Source of the DNA: Trichoplax adhaerens
Lineage: Eukaryota; Placozoa; Uniplacotomia; Trichoplacea; Trichoplacidae
Reading direction: 5' to 3'
NCBI RefSeq assembly: GCF_000150275.1
Contig: NW_002060948.1
Coordinates: 135,066-199,065 of the forward strand
Length of the DNA stretch: 64,000 nucleotides
Below the pieces are notes generated by a model. It made no database searches. It worked only from the letters and a program-made list of their open reading frames with translations, and was not told the DNA's origin. A program made the position numbers and the translations under genes. The stretch's first letter is position 1. Each line of letters opens with the position of its first letter. Positions 1 through 14,692 of this stretch are shown in pieces.

Positions 1-3000
1 AGTTTAATGTCAGTAATTATTTCGACTGTTGGGTCTATCAAATGGGTTATCCATTGGTCACAGTAACACGCGATTCAAGCAATACTAATGGCGGAATAGT
101 CAATCAGGCTCGGTACTTGTCCAACACGAATGCTAACCCTTCAGTTGATAATCCTACATCTCCGTACAAATCAACATGTGGGTGAGTAAATTAAAGTTTT
201 TATATTTGTCATGGGTGATCTAGTTGTTCTACGGTATCTTATGGGTAATTAATGTTATTGACGTAAATATATTTTCTTTAGCTATAAATGGAATATTCCC
301 ATCACTTATGTAACAAGTAATAACCCTACAACTACAATGAAAGCGAATTTTTACAAAAATACCAGTTAGTATTACAATAATATCAAAATTAAGCTGTACA
401 ACTGTTAGTTAATCGTTTGTCTACTGGTATATGGTTAAGGAATTTTATAAATTTTTCTAATAAAATAAATACATCAGTTATAGTTATACTGTCCAACTCT
501 GTTAGGCAATCTCCAAATATCTTGGCCGAATAATACCTGGATTAAAGCTAATATTGATCAGATTGGTTTTTATCGTGTAAACTATGATTTATCCAACTGG
601 GATGCGCTAGCGACTGCTTTACAAATAGATCATTCCGTAAGGGTTTCTAAGATAAATTTATATATGGATGAGAATCGCCTTTACGATACGATATTTAATA
701 AAGTAATGTGATAATACTCGATCACGAATATTCCAAATTGTAGAAAATTAGAACTTTATTAGATCTAATACAAAGACTAGCTACACACAGCTCTATTCTA
801 GCCGAATACGACTACTGAAAGACTTCTAGAAAGAACAATAAGATAATCTAATGTCTCCTACTTTTATACTCTCCGTAGCCTTCGCAGCTACAATCAGCAT
901 AGCAGCATTCTACTATAATTTACACTTAGTCAAATTATTATTAGTAACAATATTTTACTGCGGACCATCATTAATCGGATATAAAAACAACTACAGTATT
1001 TCCGTAGATATTATTCTTAGTAGGCAAAGTACGGGAAACTAAGCATATCCTAATATAAGAATTACAGTTCTATTTTTACTTCAAGCCTTAATAGTAACTT
1101 AATGACACCTTACCATATATAGTCATCTGTACTGTAGCATAGAATCTACCATTACAGTCCATAGTAGTGAACTACTAAATACGTCTTAAGATAAATATAG
1201 AAAGTTGCGCTTCCGTACATCTTACTAAACATAGCTAATAGTCTACAATCACAATACTAAGTTTCGTTATAAGTAATTACTCAATTCTAGCTAATATATT
1301 TTAGTCATGTGCAAGCCATTACAATTAGACGTAATTGTGTAGAATATTTGCAAAAAAATTAAAATTCTACAGTTAATTATTATTTGCGACTACAAATATT
1401 TATTTTTAGGTATTATCCAATTTAGATATTGCTAGCTTATTGGATGATGCTTTCCAGTTTGCGGCGTAAGATAATTAAACTTTTATACGGCAAAATTTTC
1501 GCAAAATGCAGAATAGCATCAGTAGTAGAATCGTACTCACGTATATTCTAGACTTACAGCTATTTAAAATATATTATTTTTTATTACTTTACTGTTACTC
1601 GCAAGTTAATTGTTAATAGTTCGTTTGATGATGTACACGTAATGCTTCAATTTATCACTTTAGAAATGATATGGTTGATTATATGGCTCCTCTTAATTTG
1701 ACCAAGTACTTAAGCAAAGAAATAGATTTCTTACCTTGGCATACGGCTAACAAGCATCTAGATACTATAGGTGGGCGCCTCGCTGGTAGTAGCTATTATC
1801 AAGACTATATTGTAAGTTTACCTGATGATTTATCCTTTTCCTGAGCATAGAACAATCGAAAAAATATTGCTCATGAAAGGTTATCTGGTATAAAGTATTA
1901 CCTTGACTAACTACCAAGCTGATAACTAATATGGCCTATAAAGTAATCTGAAGTTTACGATTATCTTCGCTAATTTATTAGCAATATCACCTCCAAATTT
2001 TAAAACCAGCTGTTGATACATTAGGAGTGATAGACATTGGCACTGATATCGAAAAGTAAGTTATTAGCTTCAACTTGATTGAGATCATAGTGCATAATTA
2101 AACTGAAGTTTACCAGAGGAATATATATTTATAATGATCAATTAAATATTAAATGAAAATATTTATTCGTTGCGACATATTAAAGGCATCACTGTTAGTG
2201 ATGCTATAGCATACGCTAGGACTAATATATGTTTCGAACTAGAATGATTGCAAGAAGGTTGCCTTACCTACTGCGATTTTTTTTAAATGTATATCTAACA
2301 ATATCTAGACCATTTCGATATCTTGGTTCTTGCCACATATTTACAGTAATCATTGGAATATTATAGCATATTGCTAGTAATAATTTTACAATGATGGTAA
2401 TAGGACACTTAATACAATGCTGTGTTGGTATGGGAAGCACGATCCAAGCACCGTAATTGTAGTGCCAAAATTTTTATTATTTGATAAAGAAACTATTCAT
2501 TATGTACCGGAGTAAACGTAGATAAATTGTTGTAATTATGCGATAATTATAGCATAGAAATATTGCAGTACGTTCCTAATAATAATTAATTAATATAAAA
2601 AAACTACTGAGACCCATAGCTTTGTTTTAATTCCATAGAGTAAGTTTAATCTGAAGCATTCAACTTAGAATACATTATATATGAAGTTATAATCAGATAA
2701 AAGACATACAGTAAAATTTCATATGCATCTTTTACTATTTATAACAAACTATTGTTCAGTGCTATAATAATTATAATGGAATCAATTAAGCTATCATAAT
2801 TTTGCTCTAATGATATAGAGAAGCTCGGTCTGAGGTACTCAAGTCGGCATGTACCCTCGGCAATACAGCATGCATAGTTAATACAAGCCGTATGTTCTAC
2901 GCATATATGCAAGATCCCATCAGAAATAAGTAATTAACTTTTCATGTGGTGTTCACTCATTATCTGGTTGATAGTATTACCTGAAACTAAATTTCTTCGT

Positions 3001-4115
3001 TGATTTAGAATACCAGGTAGTCTAAGAGAGGTTGCATTCAGGACTGGAATAGAATATGGAAGTGTGCAAGAGTGGGATTTCGTATATAATATTTACAGAA
3101 CAACTTTAATTCCAACGGAAAGATCTAGCGCATTTTATGCCATGTCTTTTCCTCGCGATCCATATATTATCAATCGGTATATTGATTATACCATTCCCGT
3201 ATTATTTAATTTCCGCTTTTCTGCTTTAGAAAAATATTCTCCGATGAAATTGAACTAGCTCAGCACTATTTTTATTACAAATTAATGCTTTCATATTATT
3301 TTAGCTATCTACAATTTGCAACCGATCCAACAAAAATAGATCCAAGTAATTCTATGACCGTCTTCGTTTTTCTCACTTTTAATCCTGTTGGTAGAGATTT
3401 AGTATGGGAATATGTTCGCCAAAATACAGGCTATTTTATGAATAGGTTGTTATATTATAAATATACGGGATTAAAAATCAACTAATCTTGTAAATTGATA
3501 AGAGTAATCTTCCAAAATAATTCCAAGACGCTAAAACAATATCAATCCGTCCCTCTACAGATTCAAATCTACGAGGCCAATTGTCAATATTGCTAGCAGA
3601 CGCTTAAATAGTCAATTTCGGTTAAACCAGGTAATGTTATATTTGCATAATAATTTACCTATACGAGTATTACTGTATAACCCAAAGCCGCTTTATAGTC
3701 ACTACAAATTGCTGTTACCACAGCTAATTGATCAACTTTTAACTCTGCTAAGCTAGTCACATCTCTATAATTGGTATCTATGATGCTACTGATGTCCTAT
3801 AGTCTGCTATAACAGATTTGATATAACAAGGGCGATATTACTTCTCTATTTCACTTTTGAACATTCGCCTGATACTCAATGTAGATCTAGTGACTATTTA
3901 TCGTACTTTATTTATTTATTTTGTTAGACCATTAAAAATGTTATCGTAATTTGTCGCAGGTAAAACAATTTTTTAAGGATCATCCAGAGTCAGGGCCAAA
4001 TGCAGCAGCATCTGAAGCTCAAACTATAGCTGCAATCAATGCCAATATCAAGTACTTAAATAAATATGGAAAAACGTTTTCGACATGGTTTAAGCAAAAT
4101 ATTAAGATGGATTAG
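1..4115 (+). CDS. M1 family zinc aminopeptidase (aminopeptidase N-like), 3' part only
   Basis: C-terminal part of an aminopeptidase N-like protein; the catalytic GAMEN and HEXXH exons would lie before the window. Exons: <3-181, 282-364, 506-636, 1410-1465, 1664-1811, 1982-2055, 2819-2929, 3009-3176, 3305-3445, 3561-3630, 3960-4115, stop TAG. All junctions are GT-AG and phases match throughout. Recognisable pieces are WVYQMGYPLVTVTR, then IKANIDQIGFYRVNYD, which is the standard M1 phrase at the start of the C-terminal ERAP1-like helical domain. The intact downstream gene (7110-14606) has exons of exactly 83, 131, 56, 148, 74, 111, 168, 141 and 70 nt in the same order, so the two are tandem duplicates. 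No internal stop or frameshift was seen. The role, removal of N-terminal residues from peptides at the cell surface, is inferred from the family. The intron 637-1409 carries a dispersed repeat. Confidence 0.9.
718..1262 (+). repeat. Dispersed repeat, copy 1 (in aminopeptidase intron)
   Basis: About 540 nt inside the intron 637-1409. It aligns by eye along its whole length with 40727-41252, with many substitutions and small indels. Shared blocks include TTGTAGAAAATTAGAA near the start, TTATTATTAGTAACAAT and ATTACAGTTCTATTTTT in the middle, and ATATAGTCATCT later. A 63-codon open frame (851-1042) is broken in the other copy, so the element is probably non-coding. No terminal inverted repeat or target-site duplication was recognised. 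It could be an old non-autonomous transposon. Confidence 0.75.
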
Positions 4116-7109
4116 ATAATAATACAAATTTTCACCAGTAGTTCATTTCAATTTCATGCCAGCATATTATAAATACTTGTCAATGCTTCTTGCTAGTTAT
4201 AATTTGGAGCAAAAGCTATAATGTTGATGAATTTATTAGACAAATACTAATAATTAAGGATTAAAAGATAGAGATACGGGTATATGGTTGCTTAATTTAA
4301 TTGTAAAGGTTTCTCATAGTCGTAATTACTGTATTCATTAAAAATTTGTTGTGTTAAAAGCTTTTTGTCATACTTTATGAAGAAGAAATGATCAAAAATA
4401 ATTACAGTAGTTTGTGCATATTAAGAACTGACCAATTCCTGTTGATAACTAGTTTTACAGAACAATTGTATTACACGTATTTTTTAGTAGCGCATGCAAT
4501 ATCATATTTTAATTAAGGAGGTTGTCATAGTTAAGATAGATAATCTATGCGCCCGTATTTTGTAGCAGCTTACCACGTTGTATCTATATGATACGTGCTT
4601 CAATTCGTTGTAGCATGCTGTATTAAAAATTACATGATTCATGTATTTATATTTGTAGAAGCCTACTATATTGTTTTTGTGAGATGTATCCGTTAATTCG
4701 TTATAACGTACCATTATAGAATCAGATAATAATATAGAATTTATTTACGCATATTTCTAGAAGCCTACCGCATTGGATGTATGTGATATATAGCTAGATA
4801 TTGCATGAATCAGTAGCAAGTCTTACGGACAAGACACAATGTGTTGGATATTAAATTGGACCTTTTAACAAATACTCATATTCGCAAGAACTTAAATTGT
4901 CCTATTATCACTATATTTATTACTACAAATTAATGCTATATAAAGAAAAGATTTAAAATTTAAACGCAACACACAGCTTACACGAAATCCTAATTAAAAC
5001 AGCTAGGATTAGTTAAAGATAAGGACATGATTACGCATCTAGTATCGAACATGATTTTAACAAGGCCCGCTACTGATACTCTAGGATAATGTGTTCATGA
5101 GTGTGCAGCTTAACAGGTTAATCAAGTACTTGAAATTAACCAGCTGCATAGATTTAGTAGGCTTTGTTCAAATATGACCAATTTTAAATGAATAACTGTC
5201 GTTAAATAATTACCAATACACTGCTGCTTAATATTTGTTGATAAAATTGATCGATATCAAGTAGATTATAGTATATTTCCGAATCTACATGCTATACCAT
5301 ACCAAATAAAGCATACAAGGTGCACTCTTATCATTAATTTGAATTGATTGGATTGCATAATATCGAGCAGAGTATGATAAGGATATATATCACATTTACG
5401 TTTTTGACTTCAATAAAATGGTACTTTTTACGGAGAATGTATTAAATTGAGAAACTATAGAACGAAATAATCTTAATTACGCTATAAAATGTTTATATTC
5501 TCTTGAGACATCTCGTGCTTATAGTACGGTAGGTGTTTTGCTTATTCTACATTTAACACGTGATTACATCATATGCGATCATGAGTTCGAAAAGTCATAA
5601 ATTACTAATTTTTGAAAATATGAGATTATTAACAGGCTCGAGATTGATATAACTGTAGGCGGGGTAAATACTTTAAACAACATCAATATTATTTTTGTTA
5701 GAAGCCCTCGCAATCTTATAGAAAATCATGAAAGGAAAAGCTGAAACTAAAATTTGAATATGAGAATTTCAGCGTTATTCCAAGTAGCCTTCGTATTATT
5801 TTCATTAGTTTAAGTGCTATATTTGTTGGCTTGCTAGGCGCTAGTTCATCGTAAGAGAAAAAAAATTAAAAATTAATCCTAAAATTGTATTACTGTAAAA
5901 ACAATACAGTACCATATAATACACTGCTTGCTACGACAATTGCAAGGATAGAATGTTTCATTTTAATTAACATATAAGTTTACGGTTATTTGAACAAATG
6001 ATTGATATTTTGACATCACTGTCCATCAGCTTGTCAATATCGTTCTGATTCTGATAATTATTAAACACTAGCTGTAATATTTGAAAATACGTATTACTCC
6101 GCCCTTTCTTATTTTCAATTGTTTAGTTGATGAGGAGGATCTAAATCGCTAATTTAAGATAAATTCAACTTATAAGGTGGTACTACCATCATCTATTGTC
6201 ACTGGTAAGACTTGAAACATTGACGTCGGGCTATTTTAGTTTCGTACACAATGCTAAATTAAATAAAATAAAGGAGATCAATAGCATATTTTGATTGGCA
6301 ATCGCCAAAAAAATTCGACATTGGTCTAATTAGACAATGAAAGAAACATTCTGGGACTGTAGAGGTTTAACTTGTTTGTTTAATTTACTAGGTTAAATTA
6401 ATGACTAATAACAAAGTTATTGATGATGCATATGATCAAATATAGTGGATAATAGTTTTTGAAATACAATATTGGTTCAATAAGTTGCTTTTCGACGGCA
6501 ACATCCTAGACTTTACGGCTTATTACAAGTAAAAGATTAGCCCTATAAAAGCCTTATTTTGCGTTGCGCATTATCTTAATCTAGCTTAAATTGGTGCAAT
6601 CATTAAATTAACAGCAAAAATGCTTTTTCAGTTAACAGTATTTGGATTATTAGCTATTCTATTAATTTAAGGAAATTAGACTGTTATCATACAGGTGGTA
6701 TTATTACTCCAGTGATTTCAGTCAATTATAGAATTTGATCTTAGTGATTAAATCACAATTATAATTTAAATAATGAACTGGCCAATCCCTAAAGGTGAAA
6801 CCGCAATGGCTCATGCATAAGATAAATACTCGTATATGCAAAATAACGATAGGAAAACAAATTAATTTGCATTTTTCTTTGATGACGGTAATCGCGTGGT
6901 TCCACATGTGATTAGAACATACTACGTAGTTTAATGGTATGATTTGACCTCAATTATGTTATGCGCTTAACGAGCTCATTAGCATGATCTATTGTAGACA
7001 ATATTAAAAATTCGATTAAACACTGCCAAAGTTCGCCGTGATAATCACTCTGGATTCTTTGTAGCACAGCGGCCATTTTACCATTTTTCTTAACTGATTT
7101 GAATCCATC
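4116..7109. other. Intergenic region between the two aminopeptidase genes
   Basis: About 3 kb of AT-rich sequence with no supportable exon. Short open frames here have no family resemblance and no splice context. It contains a degenerate tandem repeat at about 4480-4830. The promoter of the downstream aminopeptidase must lie at its right end, but no clear TATA box or other element could be assigned. Confidence 0.7.
4480..4830. repeat. Degenerate tandem repeat, period about 100 nt
   Basis: Three or so diverged units. The clearest shared phrase is TGTAGCAGCTTACCACG near 4560, TGTAGAAGCCTACTATA near 4655 and TCTAGAAGCCTACCGCA near 4757, each followed by a GT/TA-rich stretch ending in GATA or GATG. 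An intermediate TTAATTCGTTATAACGTACC/CAATTCGTTGTAGCATGC pairing is also visible. Non-coding. Confidence 0.5.
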
Positions 7110-10100
7110 ATGGCTAGTAAGGACGGAAAAAGTGGGGTATTCTGCTCGAATACTAAATTAATAATAACAATTCTTCTTGTCATCGGTTTAATTGTCGCAG
7201 TAGGCTTAATTGCTGGTTTAACTTCTCGTTCTGGCTCAACTGGCAATCAACAAAGTACTACTATGACAGTGACGCAACCTGTATCAACTACAGCTCCTCC
7301 AAAATATCCGCAATTAAATAACAGACGGTTGCCTACTAATGTTAAACCCTTGAATTATACCTTCACTCTGGACATTGATATGACCAAATTAAGCTATAAT
7401 GGAAACAATGTTATCCGATTCCAAGTTACTTCTCCTACAAATGTCATCATTGTTCACACTGATGGTATTACAGTAACATCAGCGCCAAAAGTAGCTAGTG
7501 ATTCCACTTTTAGCAATACTTTCACTGTTTCGGACTATGGCGCTCATACCCAGAATAATTATTACTACGTCGGATTGCAAAATAATTTAGCCGCTGGTAT
7601 CTACTATATCCAGTTTATCTATACCGCAAATTTGGCTTCCGATTTGAATGGATTATATAAGTACCAATATACCAGAGCTTCGGATAGAGCAGTAATGTAC
7701 GACTTTTTATGTTATGATTTTATTTTGCACGATTTCCTCACTCTTAAATTCCAGCATGAAGATAAATACAAAAATATGCATGAGTACATCAGTAAAAATC
7801 CAATGATTACAACATTTCACGAGTTTAGGATAATTTTTAAAATTCTACTACTTTTAAGGGATACTTTATTTTTGGATCAAATTAATACTTAAACTGTATT
7901 TCTTTATACTGCAGTTGGGGTGTTGCTAGCCAATGTGAGGACTTTTATGCGCGAAGAATACTTCCTTGCTTTGATGAGCCAGCCATGAAAGCTACCTTTA
8001 CTACAACAGTCGTCATCCCAAATAACTATACCACCCTTACTAACATGCCAGTAACATCTACAACCGCTGTTGCTGGCAATAAGATGAGCTACAAGTTTCA
8101 ACGTAAGTTACTACTTCATATTCATTCCATATATACGCACACACGGCTTTATAATTTCTGGATGACAGTATTTTAATATATTATGTTGCTATTCCAAACA
8201 TGTATCATATTTCAATATAGTATAGTATCATATAAGAGTAAGTTGCTTTCTCAATTTAAATTAATATTTACGCTTTTCGTAATGACATTAATGCTCTACT
8301 AATATATTAGTACAATTATTAGTAAATTACCTGAGTTTACAATTACTTACTGATTCAGCAAAATGTGCTGTAGATCTTGATCGTTCGAATACATTTTTTC
8401 AACTTATACATAATCAGTTTGCAATAGTATTATTAGTGACGATCTTAATTTTGTGTAGTATTTATATTTATTTATTTTGTAGTTCAACAATTATTTATAT
8501 TTAAAAGATGATGCAGTTCAGTGCTATCGCGAAAATTAGTGTCACGTTAATGATCCTAAAAGGGTTTTCAATTTGTTTTTGAAATTTAGCAACGGTCGTG
8601 ATGTCTTCGTACTTGTTAGCATTCACAGTTGACGACTTTGAGTCCGTTGAGGCTAGAACTGCAAGAAATACTCTCGTAAGTCGTTAAGAAAAAAATAGTG
8701 AATAACTGTAATTCCTATAAATAACAAATCGTATAGCAGGTTATTTGCAAATATAGAAACAGCAGTTTAAATATTAAAAATAATTCATCTTAACATTTAT
8801 CTCCAATTATAGGTAAGAGTTTTTTCTCGTAAATCGATTAAGAATGATGGCATGTACGCTTTGGGTGCTGCAATCAACATTACAGAATTCTTTGAAAATC
8901 TCTTAGATGTACCATATCCATTACCTAAGCAAGGTATAGCTGAATCTAGATTGATATCAATGTAACAATTATTTACCATTTCTGCTTTAACAAAATTTTG
9001 TATATATACGTTCATATATACTATAACTTTATCTTTCAAAGAAATTGCTAGTGTACATATCCAACGTAAACTTACCGCTATTATAGCTAAATTTTATATC
9101 CACGGGATATATTCATTATCTGTAGACCACGTTGCAGTCCCTTCCTTCGATTCTGGTGCTATGGAAAACTGGGGATTAATTTTGTATCGCGAAGAACTTT
9201 TGACTTACAATAAATTTTTGTCCTCAACATCTACTAAAGAGAGTATTACTACTATAGTAGCTCACGAATTGGCTCATATGGTACGTTTATTTGTAATATA
9301 GGTAAAAAATGTACCGCACATGAACTGAGAATAATAAAGTAGTGAAATGTTTCCTGTATGCTGGTAATGATGAATTAAGTTTCAAATTTTAAATGCGTGA
9401 TCTTTTCAACAGTGGTTTGGTAATTGGGTCACCATGGAATGGTGGAATCATTTGTGGCTTAATGAAGGATTTGCTACCTTCTTTGCAGCTTATTCCGCTT
9501 CGTTTTATGCACCTACTATGAATTTGGTAGATATAATTTAAATAATTATTGCAGCTATGATTACCGATCGATATTCATGTCGAAATAATGATTTCGATCT
9601 AATCATTTATAGACTTAAATTACTTTTCCATTTAAGATGTATTTTGTTAAATAGTAGTACTTTGTTATTCTATAACATGCCTCCCTGATTAGAAAGCCAT
9701 ACAGAGTTAAATCATAACGCTAATAACCGTATTGCGCCCTAGCGATGAAATATTGATCGATTTAATTTAATTTTTTCCTGTAGATGGCGCAATTTACCAC
9801 TGATGATTTGCAAATTGGTCTAATTAGTGATGCTTCCGCATTGTCTCATCCTATTGTACCTCCAGCTCAGTATGGCCCATTCTTCGATCGTATAACATAT
9901 CAAAAGGTATCTACCCGTGTCGATGGATACGCATATAGTGCTATCGTTAAAGTTAATGCATTTTGAAATTTAATAAAATTAGTATAACGTTGTCTTTATA
10001 CCGTAGCCTAAAATTACTGTTTAAATAATACATTTTGAAATATTCTTTATATCTACTAAATACTTCTTGGTGCCTCACTGAAAATGATTACGTCCTTCTA

Positions 10101-13100
10101 TGTATCTAAATTATCGCTTTTTGATATTACATATAAAGTATGTTACAATATTCTAGATTTCGATGTCGAATAGGGGATAAGTTTTTTAATCTACCTAGCT
10201 TATGGTTGTGTAGTTATACCAAATCTCTAAAATAGATATCTTAAACGATTCAATTGTACATACCGTAGCTTTGAAATATTGATACTGATTTAAATTGCAG
10301 TATATCATGATTATCTAAATTGACTGCGCAAAGTCTTGCACATTATCTAAGTATCGTATGAAAAGTTACGCATTTTGTGCACTGTAGTTACGGGTCAATT
10401 ATGATTGGCAGGTTTTTGAGCTTATTTTAATTCAGTTTAATCTAATCTAAAATATGAATACAAAAGGAAGGTACCTCTAATTCAATCTTATACCATAGAT
10501 GTAGATACTTGGCGTCAATTTCATTTATTGTAAATATTAAAGCATTTATGCAAGCGATGTTATTGCCATTTTTTGCTAGGGCGGCTCAATCCTTCGTATG
10601 TTACGTGATTATATGGGCCACGATGACTTTATTGCAGGCATTAAGGTTTCTACTGCTAGTAATTGAGCCTAAAAGTAGAAAAGAATTTTATTGTTTTAGT
10701 ATTCTACAATAGAATATAATTGATATATATATATGTACATTTAAATTTATAATAATAACAATTAAGTCTTTCATATCACATTTTAGGCTTACTTGAAGAA
10801 ATATAGTTATGGGAATGCCATTACTGATCAATTATTTTCAACTATGACATCGGTAGGCATTTATAACGTTTACGAATTTAGTTTATTAGATGACAATACA
10901 TGGTCACTAGATTTTAGATAGATCGTTGATCAAAAAAATCTGTATTTATAGACAATAATAATTTCAAAATGTGAGCTAAGCAAGCTACTGAGGTATTTTT
11001 TTTCGGTAGACGATTAATAATAGGATTAATGTCACCGATTTCATTAGCTGTTGGATTTATCAAATGGGATATCCACTTATCACCGTTAAGCGCAGCTCAT
11101 CCGCAAATTCCGGAGTATTTTCTCAAGCTCGCTACTTAAGTAATAAGAATCTTGATCCTAATGTGGATCCTCCGTCCAATCCATATAAAGCTACTTGCGG
11201 GTAAATAAAATAAAATTATCATATTGATTCGTCTCACTTTTGAAAATAAAAATCTTATGAAAACTTGTGGTTGACCATTGCGATTAGATTCTAAACCTTG
11301 CAAAAGCAACTTACTTAGCTGTTCATGTCTTGTTCTATTTGTGTACCCGTAGTTATAAATGGAATGTTCCGGTAACCTATTATACTGGCGATGCCCCATC
11401 TACGACTGTACGTAACCTCATGGCTAAAAGTGGTGGTATGTCATATATAACACTATCGACTGCTGTGACATTTATTACCGTAGATTATTTATAAAACTTG
11501 CTCTATAATTGGATGAAAAGCATTTCATTCAAAACTGACTGAAGAACGCTTTATAGGAGATTTTAAAAATCTATTTTATTATAATAAGAGCTAAATTTAT
11601 TTATACCATAAAAATTTTTAATTAGCTGATTTGACCGTCAACTGGCCTGGAAATACATGGATTAAGGTCAATGCTGATCAAATGGGCTTTTTCAGAGTTA
11701 ATTACGAAACCAGTAATTGGAATCAACTTGCTGCTGCTTTACAGGCTGATCATACGGTTAGTTCAGAAATGTTATTTATTAAATAATTTTATTGGGATAA
11801 ACAAATAAATAAATAAATAAATAGATGAATCAAGAAATATAATTCTATGTTATCCTCTATTGCAATGTAATGTTTATTTATGAATCTTATGAGATTTTAC
11901 TATACGAATACTCCTACTTTTTTATTGGAGAACATAACAGTTAAAAATTTAAGGTTTTCTAGTGTTTTATACTTTAGCGTATTCTATTGTCATAAAATAA
12001 GTTTGAGAGTTATAGTAAAGTCCAGATTTACCGCAGACTTTGCTGTGTATGTCTCATGTAAAATGTAGAAGTAGTAATTGAAAAGAAGGTATCTTGTTCA
12101 GTATAGAAATGATAAAGTGGTTTATATCTTGAGAATAAATAGTTGTAGATATTAAATAGAAGTCTAGATAATAAGTTAATAAAGCAAGTGGACGATTTTT
12201 GTACTGCAGAAATTTTCCAAAGCCGATATTGCAAGTTTACAAGACGATGCTTTCCCATATGCACAGTAAGTCAATATGAATGATCTTTAAAAGTATATTT
12301 CGAATAACTGGAAACGTTTTGGTTTGACACCGGTGTAACGAAAGCGATTAATGCTATTCATTGCTTTGATGTCATCTTATTCAAACTTGCATATGATTAT
12401 ACGGTGTAAAGTGCTACGAAAAAGTGAAAACGGTTTTATTCTACGAAATGCAAATTTTTAATTCGCTTCTATTTTAATTTTGAATAGAACTGATCGAATT
12501 AACTACTCTATTCCATTGAGCTTGACCAAATATATGACAAAAGAAACTTCCTATTTGCCGTGGTTCATCACTAATATTTACTTCAGAACTATGGGCCGTC
12601 GTCTTTCTGGCAGAAAATCATATCAAGACTATGCTGTAATTCTAAACGATTGATATTCTACTTCAGATAACTGATAGATGTTAAATTATTTTGATATTTC
12701 AGTTAAAAGTGTTCGTAACTATAGCATACGATATGATTTATCTGTAACATGTTACCTTTAAAAAATCTTTCGGTTTCTTTTTGATATTATGCTAGTTTAG
12801 TAATTTCATAAAGTAAAACTTATCATAATCAAAGTTTCACTTCGTTTGTATTGCTAGCAATACCACTTGAAAATTTTGTCACCTCCTGCAGATATTTTGG
12901 GAATGATGGATAGTGGGGATGATACAGAAAAGTAAGTTTGTACTGTCTAGATTACTTAAAATAAAATTTCATGTTGATTTAATACGGTAGATCAATCATA
13001 CAATAGCACTTTTTAACTTACGGTTTTAATCTTACGTAAGTACGAGTATATCGACGAATGATATTTCCTAATTAAAATTGTTTTGGCTAATTAATATTTA

Positions 13101-14606
13101 CTTACTTGTTTTATTATAAATTTATAGAGAAGCTCGTGTTTCTGTTTTGGACTATGCTTGTTTCTTGGGCTATAGTCCTTGCTTGAGGAATGCAAGTATG
13201 ATGTTCCAAAAATTCATGCAAGACCCTGTCGCTAACAAGTAAGAATTGTTTAAATCATTTTGGATATCTGTGCGGTAGTAGAATAGTTTTAAAACGAAGT
13301 AAAATTATGTTATAGAATTTCTAATTAAAGCGATTATATAATTGTCTACAATGTAGATTTTTATTTTTTAATTAATTCTATATTTGGATTAATACAGTAT
13401 ACCAGGTGCTATTAGAGAAATCGTATTTAGATATGGTATTGCTAATGGAGGTGTTAAAGAATGGGACTTTCTTTACAACATGTATAAGAACTCATTGAGC
13501 ATCGCCGATCGATCTAGAATGTTATTTGCTCTATCATATTCCCGCGATGATTGGATTTTGAAGAGGTGACTTTAGCATCTGATTATACTCGTATGCTCAA
13601 TTTGGTTAATTCGAAGTCATGCATCGGTTAATTTTGAGATTGGCACCAACGGAAAATATCTAATAGCACAGTATACTAATAGAATTATTTTTTCGACGGT
13701 TTGCAACAAAATATAGATAAAACAGAGACAAATTCAATATATACAGTCTTCCATGTTAATTATTTAGTTTGATATCAGTCATATTTCTTGCCAAATATGT
13801 AATACCGGTAATAACTAGCAGATCATGAAGCTCATAGGTTTTAGATGATCTTTATGCAGTATCTGTCCACTGTTTGATGAACATGCTAGACAAAGAAATA
13901 TTTTCGTTCGATATTGCAATGTTTTCCTTGGTGTAAATTTTAAAAGTTGCTCATTTTCTTGGTAAATTTCTACCATTGGTGATTAGGTTCTTGGATTACG
14001 CTATTGATCCGACCAAGATTAATCCATCATCGACCACAACGATATTTAGCTCTGTAAGTTTGAATCCTGTTGGTAAATACCTCGCCTGGGATTACGTTCG
14101 CCAGAATAAGAATTATTTCATACAAAGGTAAGGATATATTATAGGATTGGTTTTCATATTGCATTGATATAATTTACTTATTCGTATATTCAAGAGTATT
14201 GCTAGCCTGATGAAGAAGTTGTAGTTAATTAAAGCATGACCATTCTCTCAATCTTGACTTTTCTATGCATTTTGTAATTATCATCTTAGGTTCAGATCTA
14301 CCAGACCGATTATTCGTACTGTTACTCGTTTCTTTAATAACATATTTAGGCGTAATCAGGTAAGTTTATAATTATAATAGTTGATAGAGTTATTAGTGTG
14401 TTATAATGATTACCATGTGCTGCCAGTACACTGATTTCATCACTAAATTATGTCAGGTACAACAATTCTTTGCTGAAAACCCAGAATCTGGTAGTACTGC
14501 TACTGCCTTTGAGAACGCAATAACCGGAACTATTAACTTCAATATCAATTATCTACAAAAGTACGAAAAGACACTTTCCACCTGGTTTAAGGCGAATATG
14601 GCCTAA
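7110..14606 (+). CDS. M1 family zinc aminopeptidase (aminopeptidase N-like), complete
   Basis: Type II membrane metallopeptidase predicted to trim N-terminal residues from peptides outside the cell. Exons: 7110-7696, 7915-8102, 8590-8675, 8813-8933, 9126-9280, 9413-9526, 9784-9906, 10580-10645, 10787-10852, 11010-11200, 11353-11435, 11626-11756, 12210-12265, 12488-12635, 12858-12931, 13128-13238, 13398-13565, 13987-14127, 14290-14359, 14457-14606. They sum to 942 residues, close to mammalian aminopeptidase N. A short basic N-terminus precedes one membrane segment (about residues 17-37) and a Ser/Thr-rich stalk. Exopeptidase motif GAMEN is at 338-342. The zinc site HELAH is at 374-378, with the third ligand Glu397 in WLNEGFA, giving HEXXH-X18-E. 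Tyr456 in ITYQKGG matches the catalytic Tyr position. All catalytic residues are intact. The first donor (7696) is inferred from phase; the other junctions are clear. Tandem paralogue of the gene upstream. Confidence 0.95.
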
Positions 14607-14686
14607 ATTGTAGTGCATATTTGTTAGTGTAGAGATTTTGTTATTTAGGCTACAACTAAAAGTGGTAATTTCGCATTCTTTAAGCG

Positions 14687-14692
14687 AATAAA
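14687..14692 (+). promoter_or_regulatory. Polyadenylation signal AATAAA of the complete aminopeptidase gene
   Basis: Canonical AATAAA hexamer about 80 nt after the stop codon, in AT-rich 3' sequence on the gene's strand. Position and motif fit a poly(A) signal, but the hexamer is common in AT-rich DNA. Confidence 0.45.

Noticed and set aside
851-1042. 63-codon frame with a hydrophobic start
   Set aside because: Lies in the intronic dispersed repeat and is disrupted in the second copy.
11010-11030. Apparent frameshift at the start of exon 10 of the complete aminopeptidase
   Set aside because: The TAG at 11019-11021 gives a wrong phase, but the acceptor after the pyrimidine tract at 11009 restores frame.
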